Source: Ignelater luminosus (taxonomy: Eukaryota > Arthropoda > Insecta > Coleoptera > Elateridae). Taken from it: 64,000 nucleotides of DNA. Where the stretch lies: NCBI GenBank assembly GCA_011009095.1, contig VTPC01008270.1, positions 1 to 64,000 of the forward strand, in the 5' to 3' direction. Positions 10,526 through 22,600 of this stretch are shown here, one piece after another. The number at the start of each line of letters is the position of its first letter. The stretch's first letter is position 1. A program made the translations under genes and the position numbers. The notes under the pieces were generated by a model. The model worked only from the letters and a program-made list of their open reading frames with translations, ran no database searches and was not told where the DNA came from.

Positions 10526-13500
10526 ATTTGAGCTTGAGGTCGGGAATGTCAGTATCTGTTTGAGCTTCCCCGCATCTTAGCCAGCACTACTCTCCCCTTC
10601 AAAATTGTAACTAAAGCCATGGCATAGTTTCAGCCTACGTTGAAGTTACAGAGCATGATTGTGCTTTTTGATAGTAGACCTCTTAGTAAGCACTGAAAAA
10701 GTAAGATTGACGAGGCAGGTAATGAATGCTTAGCTCTATTTTTTTGTTCCTTTTGTTTCTGGCTATTAGCTAGCACTTAAGATAACGATGATATTTAATT
10801 TTCTTTTTTACTTACCCTCTGCAATTTCGTATTCGATCGCCAAATTTCTTTTCCTCTTTTTCTGAGCTGATGTCTTTCTCTTTGTATTATTTAAAATTCA
10901 ACTGAAATAACATTTTCTTATGTAGTACGTATCAATAATTTAGACATTATCTTAAACTGCGTCAGTATTTCTGGTTTTGGCGTAGACAGTACTGGTTTTC
11001 TAATTTGAAGTTGGGCATCATCTATTTTCTTAACATACTTAACAACTACATTGAATTTGAGATTCATAGAGACATATTCTATCCACACTTAATAGCGTTT
11101 TCAAGGTCAAATTGGGACCAATCAACATTAAATTGAGATCAATCAACTCGGAACTGAAACTAATATTTGTCACAATTTGAAGTTGATTGGTCTCAACATG
11201 CAATTGAATAGTAATCTTATCTGTTTTTTACCATTAATTTTTACATACACGTAATCTATCATGTTTTGCTTAAAATTCTTTATCTAGAATTACATAAATA
11301 TAATATCAAATACTGCAACAACATAATTTAATTTTCTTCCAATTGTTATCTCTTATTAAAAGCAAAATAATACAAAATCATCGTTATTATGATTTATTCG
11401 GTTTCATCATGTTCAGTATAATTACAAAAATCTCTCAAATATATAAATAAAGCGATTCCCTCCACGTTTATAATTTCATGAGTCTCATTTGAGATTTTAA
11501 AGACCGAACAAGTCATGTTTAAAAATCAAGTTAATTAAATTCGTGAAAGAAGTAAAACGAGCTTTTTAAGGGCATTTCTAGCGTAAAAATTAAATAATTT
11601 TCTACTTGTAATATCAAGCGAGGCGAGTTAATTAATTTTAATAGAATTTAACGTTGTGAATTGAGGTGAAATTCGTAGCGAAATTATTCGATTAAGCCAG
11701 ACTGTTGTGATTCTGCGTGTGGTATATCAAACAAACAAACATCAAATTAAAAATAAAGAAAACAATATAAAATTAGGCCAAACTTTGCAGATCAATTCAC
11801 GTTCTTCCAGACGTTCAAATAAAAATTAATTCCGAGGCGAATTAGAATTTCCACAGTAAAATATCACAATTACATGTCGCCGTCAGAGAAAACATAAATC
11901 AGCCATCGATAGGTCTATAACACTTTTTAGAGATTTTTACTGTTGTTTTTAACTAGAATCCATTTTCATTATGATATTTCAATTAGGAAACTGATGGCTT
12001 ATTGTATTGGTTTTAATTGAAGCCTGTTGGTCTAATCATTACTTAAAAGAATTACATATTAACCATTTAAAAATGGTACATAATCAGAAAACGTTCCAGT
12101 TTTACGTTATATAGTGTGTGATATAATTGAAAATAACAATGGCGGATGTAGAATGAAAATCAATTAAAAGCAAAACGCTGAGTATACAGTATTTCAGTTT
12201 AATATACTGCTGCTGTATGGAAACGTGAAATATTGCAGCTACTATAGTCAATTAAGAGAATTTCTTTTGTTATTTTTATTTCTGCAACAGCCTAAGGCAT
12301 GTTTTCCAAACACACAAAATTGTTTTTGCGTAAGCAACAATTAAGTTGCAATCTATAATGGTGAGCCTACTCATAATGAAGCTAAATTAATTGTGAAATG
12401 AGAATTAGAAAAATTTGAAAATTTAATGTGCTGGTTGCATTGCGAAATAGTACTTACAAAAATTAATCAGAGAAAGACTTCTATTAACATAATTACAAAA
12501 TCAATAGGAGACTGCGTTTTGGTAATAACTAATCTAAACTCTGGTTAGTACGTTTATGACTTATGAGATTGGTCAAATATAGGGCGTGCCATTTAAATGC
12601 GAAAGGTTGGCAAAATGTCTTGACCTGTAATGAAATTAAATTAACTAGACTTAAAGCAGGGGCTTAAATCGAAAGTCCATATCTTAGATATTTAGATATT
12701 TGCAGTTACATCGTTGGCAATTTGAGTTGATATAGCATATGGGGAAGATATGATATGATCAGTATCAGTATTCACTTTCGGATTTGAGATAGGTTGGGTG
12801 TATTTTCGTTTTTAAAACGTATCTTACGGATTTTTTGGATAAATCAAGTTTTTGGATTTGGCTCATTTTGACAGCTTGTGTTCAAAATAAGCAAAGATCT
12901 TTACATCTTAAATCAATCTTAAAAAATTATCTGGAAATTGGGAGGTTCGTTCAAAGATCTTTCAACACGAAAGCTTTTATGAAATATAATTCTCTCTACT
13001 AACTAAACATTATGTACGTGTTTTAATTAATTAAAATTAATTATTATTAATATTGTTGTTCTCAAGCTTTGATCTATTTAACTATTGCATTGTTATATAT
13101 TGGCTAATAGATAACAACTAAAATTACGATACAAAAAAATTAAAACATAAAGCTTACTTTCAATAATTGCATTGGATAAAATTTAATGTAATCCACCTTA
13201 TTTTTAATTAGTTAATAGGCTAGTTGTTTGCTAATCTCATGCAAGACAAAATTATAATAGCAATGTTATACAATGCTTATTAGAAATGCCTTTCAGTAAA
13301 ATCAAAGCATAAATGAAAAACGTCAACGCAGTAGCCAATACTTATTTGTAATAATACATAAATACAATAACAAACATCCTTGAAAGCTATTGATTATTAA
13401 ATAAACCAGAAAGAAACGTGAAAATATTAATAATAACTTGAAAGAATGAATAAAAATTTTAAATCTCAAATAAAAAGAAACTTAAAATGTAGCTAAACTG

Positions 13501-14617
13501 GTATCTTCTAAAATATCACGGCAATACCTCAGAAAATCATGCACCAGAAAGAGGAAATCAAATTTAGATGACATAATGACTCACTAAATTCTGAAGACAT
13601 GATATAAAACTATTTCATTTTTAATTTGAATGCAATCTAATTTTTTAAAATACAAGACGTAAATATCTGCATAGATAAGGCGGAGAATTTCAGTATAGTG
13701 TAAGCCAGAAGTTTCCAATTTAAAGAGAAATCCAAAATTTGTCGTGTACTGTACTACGCATTACACACGATAGGCTCAATTCCCCTTTTCAATGCTGTTT
13801 CTATTTTCAATCTCATTACCTGTATGAATGTGCTCCATAAGCTTACATTTTATTGGGAAGGGACGTTAAATTTTCAATACTGGCGTAAAGGTGAGTTAGA
13901 TGCTTCTTTGGTTTGCTGATTTGTAGACAGTTTCAACTGATTTAATTTCAGATTTCAAGGTACAAAATTGACAGTTAAAATACAGTTTCAAAAGTTAATA
14001 AATAATGATTTTTAGATTTAGTTGAATAAAAAGTAAGAAAAAAGATAAAAATGAAAATAGATTCCCAGAAACTAATACAAAAATCAAGTATAGATAGAAA
14101 AAAACATCGAAAACCGTTGAAGGTTATTTCGTTTGTAATGAGTACTGTTATTAAAAATGGATGCTAGATGAGACTATGTTTTAATTAAAATATATTTTTT
14201 TAAATTTATATTGTACGTATCAGTTTGAATATGCCTTCTGACATACGTATAAAACCAGGAAAAGAGGAAGAAAGCAACTGGAAAATAGGGTTCAGGAAAT
14301 GAAGCTAACAGTTATATTAAATAAGGGACAGATGGCTTGAAATAGTACTTCAAGATGTTTTTAAAGCTTAGACTTAATACAAAACAAAGGTCAAGTGAAC
14401 TCTTAGCAATAACAGTAATTTGATATTTAGGACAGCAGAGACACCAAACGTAACTGAATATTAAACCTGCTTAAAACCGAGTAAATGAAACTGAAGAGAA
14501 ATTGCAAAGCACTCGAAATTACTAAAAGTATAGTTTTGCCACGATTGAAATTGACTGATAAAAAACTGAGTTGCGGCATTCAAAAGGAGTGAACACATAC
14601 CTGACAGATCTATTTCT
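10526..14617. other. intronic, no gene seen; AT-rich with many TAAT motifs
   Basis: The first 200 bases (to about 10760) are less AT-rich and may be LINE 3' flank. The rest has no convincing frame. A small set of related motifs (ACCAATCAAC, ATCAATCAAC and the inverse GTTGATTGGT) lies at 11113-11190. 11500-11960 is free of recognised transposons and rich in TTAATTAA-like sites. Confidence 0.4.
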
Positions 14618-15010
14618 GTAACAAGTCCAGAAAGCGTCGTCGATGCAATTCTTGAGGATTATCATATTGGCCTTCATTATTAATTCTCACTGTTTCACAT
14701 AAACAAGTTGCCTGCATTGTTCATGGCATATAAGGTTTCAGATACGAAAAGATTTTTCGCAAAATGAATGTAAATATGTTTGAATATCGCGGCGAAAAAA
14801 AAAGCAATTTGTGACCGTTTTCAGAAAAATTCTACTGACTTTTTCAATACAATAATTGTAACCATGGACGAATCCTGACTTATTGTTATCCAAACTAGAC
14901 AACAGCCGAAGGGTAATCGTTATAGATTATCTAGAGCAAGGCAAAACAGTAGCAGACGAATATTGTTGCAGCTTTTCAATCCAGTTACCAAGTAAAATTG
15001 TGCAAAAATG
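14618..15010 (+). pseudogene. mariner transposase relic
   Basis: A broken plus-strand fragment of a mariner DDD transposase. It begins TSPESVVDAILED. It continues through FFNTIIVTMDES (the first catalytic Asp region, normally TGDE) with a stop where the Trp would be. It then reads VIVIDYLEQGKTVADEYC, matching the D-L-KGKTVNG-YY block of mariners. The C-terminal third with the last catalytic Asp is not seen. No terminal repeats were found. Confidence 0.6.
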
Positions 15011-15192
15011 TTGACGTATTAAGCTCTCCAAACGTCTATATTAATGTGATAGGATACAAACAAATACAATTTAGATCAGGACGAGATTCAAACACCATGG
15101 GCGGTGTCTGCTCTTCTATCTATAAGCCGAGAAGCTCAAGTATGATGACATCAATGCAACTGTAGAATTTGCTTGATTCTGATTCTGATAAT

Positions 15193-16902
15193 CAGTGGCG
15201 TAGCGTTGATTTTCGCCGCCCGGGGCGAACAGAAAATTTGCCGCCCCTCTCTCTTTTCACGATTAAGTAACAAAGTTAGTAAAAATCTGAGTCATTCAAA
15301 ATAAAGCCCCTTTACTAAATTAAACATTTATTCTTCGTGTTTTTTCAATGCAAACTCTCTAATGCAACAGTCAAAGTCAATATGTACCTCTTGTTCGATT
15401 GCCAAGATAACTAAATTTGTTAGTCTCAACGTGGACATAGTAGATCTTAAATACTTTTTAATTAACTTTCATTTAGAGAAGCTTCTCTCACAACTGGCAT
15501 TACTAATGGCAACTGTGAGGAATATTCTCAGCATTATAACAATGTTTGGTAATCGGCCTTCAAGTTTGTACTCAAAAATAAATTTTAATAAGCCCAGTGG
15601 GCTGGACTCAAGAAGTTCTTTTTACAGTCTGCTGCATCTGCAAAAGCCCGTAGACGCACGCGCTCAAGCTTGAACTCCTCTTTGTCAACATCTTGAGGAG
15701 GTCGGTCGAGGTTGTATTCGTCATCGACCGCCACTTTTATTGCAGGCCTTAGGAAGGCATATTTTTCTGCCAAATTCTGAAGCTGTTGAAACCTTATTCG
15801 AATTTCAGCAAATATTGAATCTAATGAAGAAAACGTTGTTCGTCTCAAATCGTCTTCGTACGATAGTCCAACATCTCTATTTTCGTCGCCAAAGATTTGG
15901 CTCCTTCTAATTCGTTTTCGAGGTTCAATACAAATTCCAAACTTTTAGCGTAATTTAAAGCCTCGTCTACAAATTGCTGTCGTTTCTGTTCCAATACCGC
16001 CTGTAAAGCGCTTATTTTGTGAGCACACTGATGTATGTTAAGTCCCTCCGTTTGAAAATAATTTTGGGTATCATTAACTTCAAGCAGCACCGGTTGCCAG
16101 AGGCCCCAGAAACATAAAAACGAAAATGATTGCATCGCGACTAACAACATCCCTGCGTCCAATCGTGTGTTCAGGTTTTCTTCCGTTTCAATTAGCCCTT
16201 CTAATGCTGTCAAAATTTCTTTGTAATGATTTCGTATCACTTTTACTGCATCGCCTCTTGCGCTCCAACGTGTGTCCTGAACTCTCTCCAAACTTTTCCC
16301 TGCAGCAGCAAGTAGAACCTCCCATCGGTGTGTAGAAACAGAAAAAAAGACATAACGACGTTCCAATGTACCGAAGAAGGTCACTGAATTAACCTCGACC
16401 GAAGCTGCAAGTAAGCAGACTAGGTACAGTGAATGGTTTGAGCAGGACACAAATTCGGCATTAGAATTGATATTTTTTATTCATTGCTGGACACAAAATA
16501 AATATTTACCTTCACTTCTATTACTTGACGATGTCTTCGTAGTAACTAACAAACAGATATAATAAAACGCAGTGATTATATACTCTTTGAAATATAATTT
16601 ACTTTACAATAACCTATCAAAATTAAGTACCTATTCGTACACGTGAAACTTTATCAAAGAACACTAAAAAGTCGAAGCTGAACATTTGTTACTCGCTCAC
16701 AGTCACTCCACAGATATAGTATTAAATGTCCATAGAAATTGACTAGAGACTCTCGTCTTTTAAAGTCGTGACAATAATAAGTTCAAAATAAAAACAACGG
16801 ACAGTACACTTGCATTGTGTTTTGCTTTTCCCGCGCCACCGCCCCTGTCTCGCTACCGCCCGGGGCCACGGTCCCCCCTGCCCCACCCACGCGACGCCAC
16901 TG
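15193..16902 (-). mobile_element. hAT transposon with perfect 8-bp target duplication
   Basis: A 1710-bp element starting CAGTGGCGTAGCG and ending CGCGACGCCACTG, so the terminal inverted repeats match at 12 of the first 13 bases. CTGATAAT is present exactly on both sides (15185-15192 and 16903-16910), the 8-bp duplication expected of hAT insertion. The inner ends are GC-rich against an AT-rich background. It carries only the C-terminal part of a transposase on the minus strand, so it is an internally deleted, non-autonomous copy. Confidence 0.88.
15585..16450 (-). pseudogene. partial hAT transposase (ZMYM1-like), frameshifted
   Basis: Minus-strand reading from 16450 gives FFGTLERRYVFFSVSTHRWE and then DTRWSARGDAVKVI. 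This block is characteristic of the hAT-derived proteins usually annotated as zinc finger MYM-type protein 1-like. In the family it lies C-terminal to the RNase H core, near the insertion and dimerisation region. The first 201 codons end at 15845 and the frame continues after a small shift (15848-15585), ending without the usual hAT C-terminal dimerisation block. The N-terminal zinc fingers and first catalytic acids are absent. Confidence 0.75.
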
Positions 16903-17200
16903 CTGATAATAGATAATTTAGATGCCTGTTTGGTAAGAAAGTTATCATGTTAGTAACTAGCCACACAGAGAGTACAAACGAGCATTTCTTTTCAGAACAT
17001 CTCCAGAGAAATTAAAAAATGAAGGCGGCATATTTTTGCATCTGTTGTTCCACCAACAGTTATCATTTAGAATCTCCAGATGATAAAGATACAAAAAAAA
17101 GAGTTTTTGGGAACAGTTTTATCTCTATCAGAATATTGTAGAACGTGACACAATTAGTTTACCAAAACTAGAAATTCCAAGAAATTAGTAGCATACAATA

Positions 17201-19621
17201 GGGAGACCGGGGAACGTTGCAACAAAATTTAGTTTTATTTCTATTATTTAAAACTAGAGGTATTACAAAACATTTTTTCAAAACTAAAATTTATTGTAGA
17301 GTTTAAGAAATACATTTACGTACTTAATATAATTTAAAAAAAAACTGAAAATGATAATATTGTCAAAAATACACTAAGATACGTTTGTTGCATTTTACTC
17401 CGCTCACGGGGTATGTTGCACGTTTCGTCGTCACTTTTACAATCTAAACACATGTAAAACGCATTTTCTTTTGCACATTTCCAGTTACATTGTGTACATT
17501 GCACCCACTCTTCTTTCTTGCTATATAATTGTTGACAAACCAAGCAAAAAGTTTCATCTTCTTCATCAGACGAGTTGTTTATCTTCCTTTTTTCTTTTCT
17601 GGCCGTTTTCTTTTTTCCCACAAGATTTCTTTTAACAAATTTGCGTTTTTTCTCATTAACATTCTTTTTTTCCGCCTCTAAACGGATTTTCTGGTTAATA
17701 TAGCAGTCGTTCGCCTTTGACTTCTTTTGCAATTTGGTTTTCTGTCGGACGCTTTAGGAAAAGAACGTGAAGCTTCAGGAAAAAATTGCGTACGAGATGT
17801 GCCCTCTTGAGGGTCAGTAACAGAACTAGTGTTTTCCTGAATCCTCTGATCATTTGTATTAGCAGAGCGTTTCTCAGTAGGGCTTATTTCTTCAGATAAA
17901 TTCGGAGAATTTCCAGGTGCAGGTCGGTCAGTCACAATAGCTGGTAAAAAGTCACTGTCGTCAAAAGCATCGGCATTAAAAGAAGATATTCTGGCAGATG
18001 AAAACCCTGACACTATATTTGCAGGAGTCATAGCTTTTAGATGTGCTTGATTTATAATTTTTGGTAAATCATAAATTGTGAGAGTTTTTCCTGGGTTATT
18101 TTTTAGCCATGCATCTATTCCCGAACTACACTGTCTCTTGAAAGGTCTGAATACAGGCAAATCAAGAGGTTGTAATCTGTGGGAACAGTGTGGTGGAGAA
18201 GAAAGCATAACCATACCGTGATCTCGACACAGATTTATAGCTTCTACACTAAAATGAGAAGAGTGATTATCTAATAGCAACAGAACGGGATTGTCTGGAG
18301 ATGGTTTACTGTGTTTGATAAAGTGGTGCACAAACATTACGAATGTTTCCTCGTTCATCCAGCCCGACCCATTGGCTGTCCCACTACATCCTCGAAGACC
18401 ATCTCGTATAAAATGGTTTCGAAAGTTTTTCCGGGGAAAAAGAATCATGTGAGGCATAACTGAACCTTGGGCATTAACAACAGCTGCTACTGTAACCTGT
18501 TCACCTCTTTCTGCTGAAGTCACAGCACCAACTTGTTCGTGCCCTTTGTTACTACTATTTTATTAAGATATAAAACAGTGTTGACACCTGTTTCATTCAT
18601 GTTCCAGATGCTATAAGGTTTTAAATTACATCTTTGATAAAAATCTCCAAGGTTTTGAAAAATCTAGAAACGTTGTTTTTGTTAAAACTTGTACATATTG
18701 CTAAACTTGTAGCTTCTGGTTGTCGAATTGCTAAATTATTATTGTGTTTCAAGAAACTGGCAAACCAGTCTACTCTAGCTTTCTTATTCTTAATTCAAGA
18801 ATCAGGAATTTTAATTTTGTGAGAAACTGCGCACTGATACGCTAGTTGTCTGACTTCTTGGGTTGTTAAGCCAAACATTATTTCACTTAACATAATTTGC
18901 TAAGATATTTTCTTGTTCAGACGTAAATATTGTTTTATGCTTTGAGTAGCCCACATTCACTGCTTCATTATGAAGTTCAGCAGTTTTAAACTTTTTGACG
19001 TATGGAGAAATCTAATTTAAAATCTTTAGCAACCTTCCTTATACTAAAATTTTTGTCACCATCGTGCTCTATAACTGTTTGAACTGCCTTTTGTATTAGA
19101 TCGGGTCATGTATTATTCCTCTCGCTCTTTTTTTTGTAATTCCTCATCTGTAAATAAAATAACCTCATAACTTCTTGCGGGTAGTGTTGGTCATTTAGGT
19201 GTAATTTATAAAAAAATAATTTTACAATCTACAACACTACTTGTGGGGTACGTTGCAACACTTTGTGGCTATGTGCTCCAGGGAGGTTTTTGGTATTGTA
19301 ACCTTAAAAAATCTTGCCTTGAATGTTTTTTACCGTTGTTGTCTATACTAGGTTGAAACTAGATGTTACGACTTTGATTTGGCACTCCACGAAAAGTTTC
19401 TTCAGTATACCATGTTAAGTCCACTGGTAGCAAAATTGCTTTTATTACCGCAAAACGAAAATGTGTACTGTGCAACCATAGATTGTATCTAAGTTCGGAA
19501 CCCTCTTCCCTACCAATAGCACTATAAAGTTAGAACTATTTTTACATAGGCGGCGCTTGTTTAAATAGAAGTTAAACACACTGCTTCAATTAACCGCTGT
19601 TGCAACTTGCCCCGGTCTCCC
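17201..19621 (-). mobile_element. pogo/Tigger-type transposon with 23-bp inverted repeats
   Basis: A 2421-bp element. It starts GGGAGACCGGGGAACGTTGC and ends in the reverse complement of GGGAGACCGGGGCAAGTTGC, differing at two positions within these 20 bases. TA precedes the left end; the right flank is TT, so the TA duplication is present on one side only. Inside is one transposase gene on the minus strand, decayed as described in the next entry. Confidence 0.8.
17334..19130 (-). pseudogene. pogo-like DDE_1 transposase, decayed
   Basis: Minus strand, in order: a psq-like helix-turn-helix (about 19110-19000, HDGDKNFSIRKVAKDFKLDF); a CENP-B-like segment reading VDWFASFLKHN and then QPEATSLAICTSFNKNNV (about 18780-18650); and the catalytic domain. 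The first catalytic block reads IWNMNETGV (about 18609-18583) where families have a D before ETG. The second is LLLLDNHSSH (about 18290) and the third LQPLDLPVFRPFK (about 18165). A C-terminal Cys-rich PHD-like finger (CLVCQQLYSKKEEWVQC, about 17545-17495) ends it. Stops and at least two frameshifts separate the pieces. The GTG at 18523 is not a real start; the protein runs on upstream. Confidence 0.82.
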
Positions 19622-22600
19622 TTCCGAGAAATCAAAGAACTTCGAGTAACAGAGATCATTTTTGCAAAACAGTCCGTAGCAGATCAGTGCCAGTTAATCG
19701 AGAATTTCACAAGTATATTACACTTTTAGAGCATCTCCGGATGAATAAATGAATTCGATGTTCTTCAAACATTTTTGTTTGGTTTGTGAAATCTGCACAA
19801 CAGAATTCGGTTGACATTAACAGTACATATTCCACTTTAAAAGTTGAAACCGTTTCCTAAAGGCCATTGGTTTGAAAGCTTTACAGTTTGGCGTAACGCC
19901 TCATTCTCTTTGATTTATTTTTACTTTTTGCTTTTACGAGAATTTCTGCATTGATTCTGGTAAGTGGTGCAAGTGAGAAGTTACAATTTTGGCATTGAAT
20001 TCAATTAACTATAAAGATAGGTGAAGCACTAGAATAGCTGCAATAGATCTGTTCTCTTTGATGAGTCCCTTTTGTTTTGAATTATATTTAAGGCTATTAA
20101 CTATTTGTTTTCTTCTATATTTGAGAGTCTGTCTTTTAGAAACAACTTTCCTTTTATCTTGATTTTTTCGAAACGTTAATTCAGTGATAGATTGTTTTCG
20201 TTTGAACACATCGCTGAAAATCAAAAGGATGAATTGAACTTCTCTTAAATCGGAATTTGTTGTAGTTGGAAGGTTCGCTATTATTTGACTTTGCAGACTT
20301 GTATTTGATGAAATGACATCGAAAATTGAAAAAAGATGTTCTCAGATGGCTTAGGAATTGTAAGAGTGAATACCACTAACCCTAAATCCTTATACTCTTC
20401 AGTTGCAGCATACCTTCTAGCATTATCTATTAATATCAAGGCAACAGTTTTGGAAAATTTCTTCTTTCTTTTCTGGAGCATCCAGTTTTTAGACTCTTGA
20501 AAAAGAATTGACCTTCCAAGAGACTGAAAAAATGACCAATCCCAATTCAATAATGCCTTCTGCGCCAAAAAGAATTTATTAAACTATTTTAACTATAGAT
20601 CAGCATTGATGTAGAATTTGGTGTTTATTTGGAAACTTACTAGACAAACACACCTGAGATAAATCTATTGATAGCACCATTTCCGATCTACCTATCTATT
20701 GAACTATTACTGAAATATTAATTACCGGCGTTTTCCCCTATATGGCGTATTTCAACCATTCACCCAGAATGAATTAAAAAATGAGCAGAAAATCAGAAGA
20801 AAATGCAAAGAAAAAAATAAGAAACGGTTTTTATTCAAAGATGGCTTAAGAGAGAAATAAGATGAGTTTTTGATCAATGGGATCCGATAGGAATAGGTTT
20901 TGGGACTGTAAATGTGCTTGTAAAGAGAGTGCTGTATGTTTCCTATTGATCAGTCAGAAATAAAAAATTTAAGGCAATTTAGAGACAGAAACGCAAGAAA
21001 GAATTTGCGATTGGCACCATGACCGATTTATTGAATAATTCATTAGTACCTTCTGTTACTTCAAAAGAAAGACTTATCAAACCTTTAGTGCCGATGATGA
21101 GATAGACAATAATTTAGGATCCAATAATATGTTGTCTATGAATTATAGGTTATTTTACACTTTGAAATCCTATTTGTGTTAGTCAAAGACTTGCCAAACG
21201 TCTGTCTAGTTTGTTTTCAACTCTACCAAAGTTTGTCCTAATATGACACTAATCTTCTAAAATTCTTTAGAACAGAGAAGAATATATTGAGATTTCTCTT
21301 TGCTTTGATACCACTTCTCAGATATTTCAGCTGTTGGTTTTCAACCTGAAAATACACGAAATGTAAAGATGAAGAAAGTTTCACGCTTTATTTTATTGAA
21401 AACTGGCGATGAGTCGGTAGCATTTCTCCTGTAGTCGGCCTTTATTAATCGAGAAATGTGGAAAAAAATTTTCTGCACGTCATTAATTTAATCTTGAAAT
21501 GGGAGAATAATTAACGAACAGACCAACTGCTCCTCTGAGACTGTTGATGTGTAAATTGACAAGACTAACTATTTAGCAGAATTACATGCTATCGTCTTCA
21601 GAGATATTTTCAGCTTTTTCTTTCAGTCAATCAATCTGAATCGTTTTCTGGGATCATTTCCTTTATTAAGATTTACCTAAAACGTGGACAGGGCGGAGAA
21701 TTACGACTTCATGATAAGATTTTTATATTTTTTGTTAAAGTCTAACTTGAGTGAAAACTAAAATATTATGCTGTCGTTGATGATGTGATGTCGCTGTTTT
21801 GATTCAGAAAAATTCATACATTATGTGTACGATTTTCAACGGAGAAATAACCTTAATGAAGAACAGGAAGAACATCCTGGAGAAAAACCTATTTTATCTA
21901 TTTTGTGTGTAAAGCAATTACCTACGTATTTTTCCATTTCATGAACAGTACCGTTCAAATTTCCTTACATCATCGGCGAGAGATACAATTTTATATCCCT
22001 AGACTTACGTTAGATTGTAAAAATCCTCTTAATTAACCACGTAATTAATTTTCGATAAAAGTAAATAAAACATAAAAGTCCAAATATACGCAAAAGAGAA
22101 ACGAGCAAACCAACTTTCTAGATTCACCCTTACAAGAATTCACTTTTATTTCACTCCTAAAGGCTAACCTAAAATATCTACGGTCATTTAAAGCAAATTT
22201 CTCTTCGAACGTAATCATCATTGACTAATTTAACCTAAAGAACAGCAGTAAAATTTCCACGCATACAGACTTTAATAAAACGACTAGTACCGTGTAATTT
22301 AGTCCTTGCACGATCTCTCGTATAGCATTCAATGATTGCGTACATTGGTAGTAGATTCATCTGCAAAAAGAAATAAAATTCCGTCTATGACAAGCCTCTG
22401 GACCAGTCGTTCGCGCTAAATCAATCGGAATTCTCGCATTTTAAGTACGAAGAAGATATGTTTGTACAACTTTATAATTGGTAGTTGCAGTACGCATTCA
22501 AAATAATACGGTAGTAGGTGCAATTAATTCGAGTCGGTCAGCTTAATGAAAGCTTACCTTCATTTCGCTTGACTTAAATATGCTTGCGGGTTATTTATTA

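Noticed and set aside
11113-11190. Related ACCAATCAAC-type motifs in both orientations
   Set aside because: Short, imperfect and in AT-rich DNA; could be chance.
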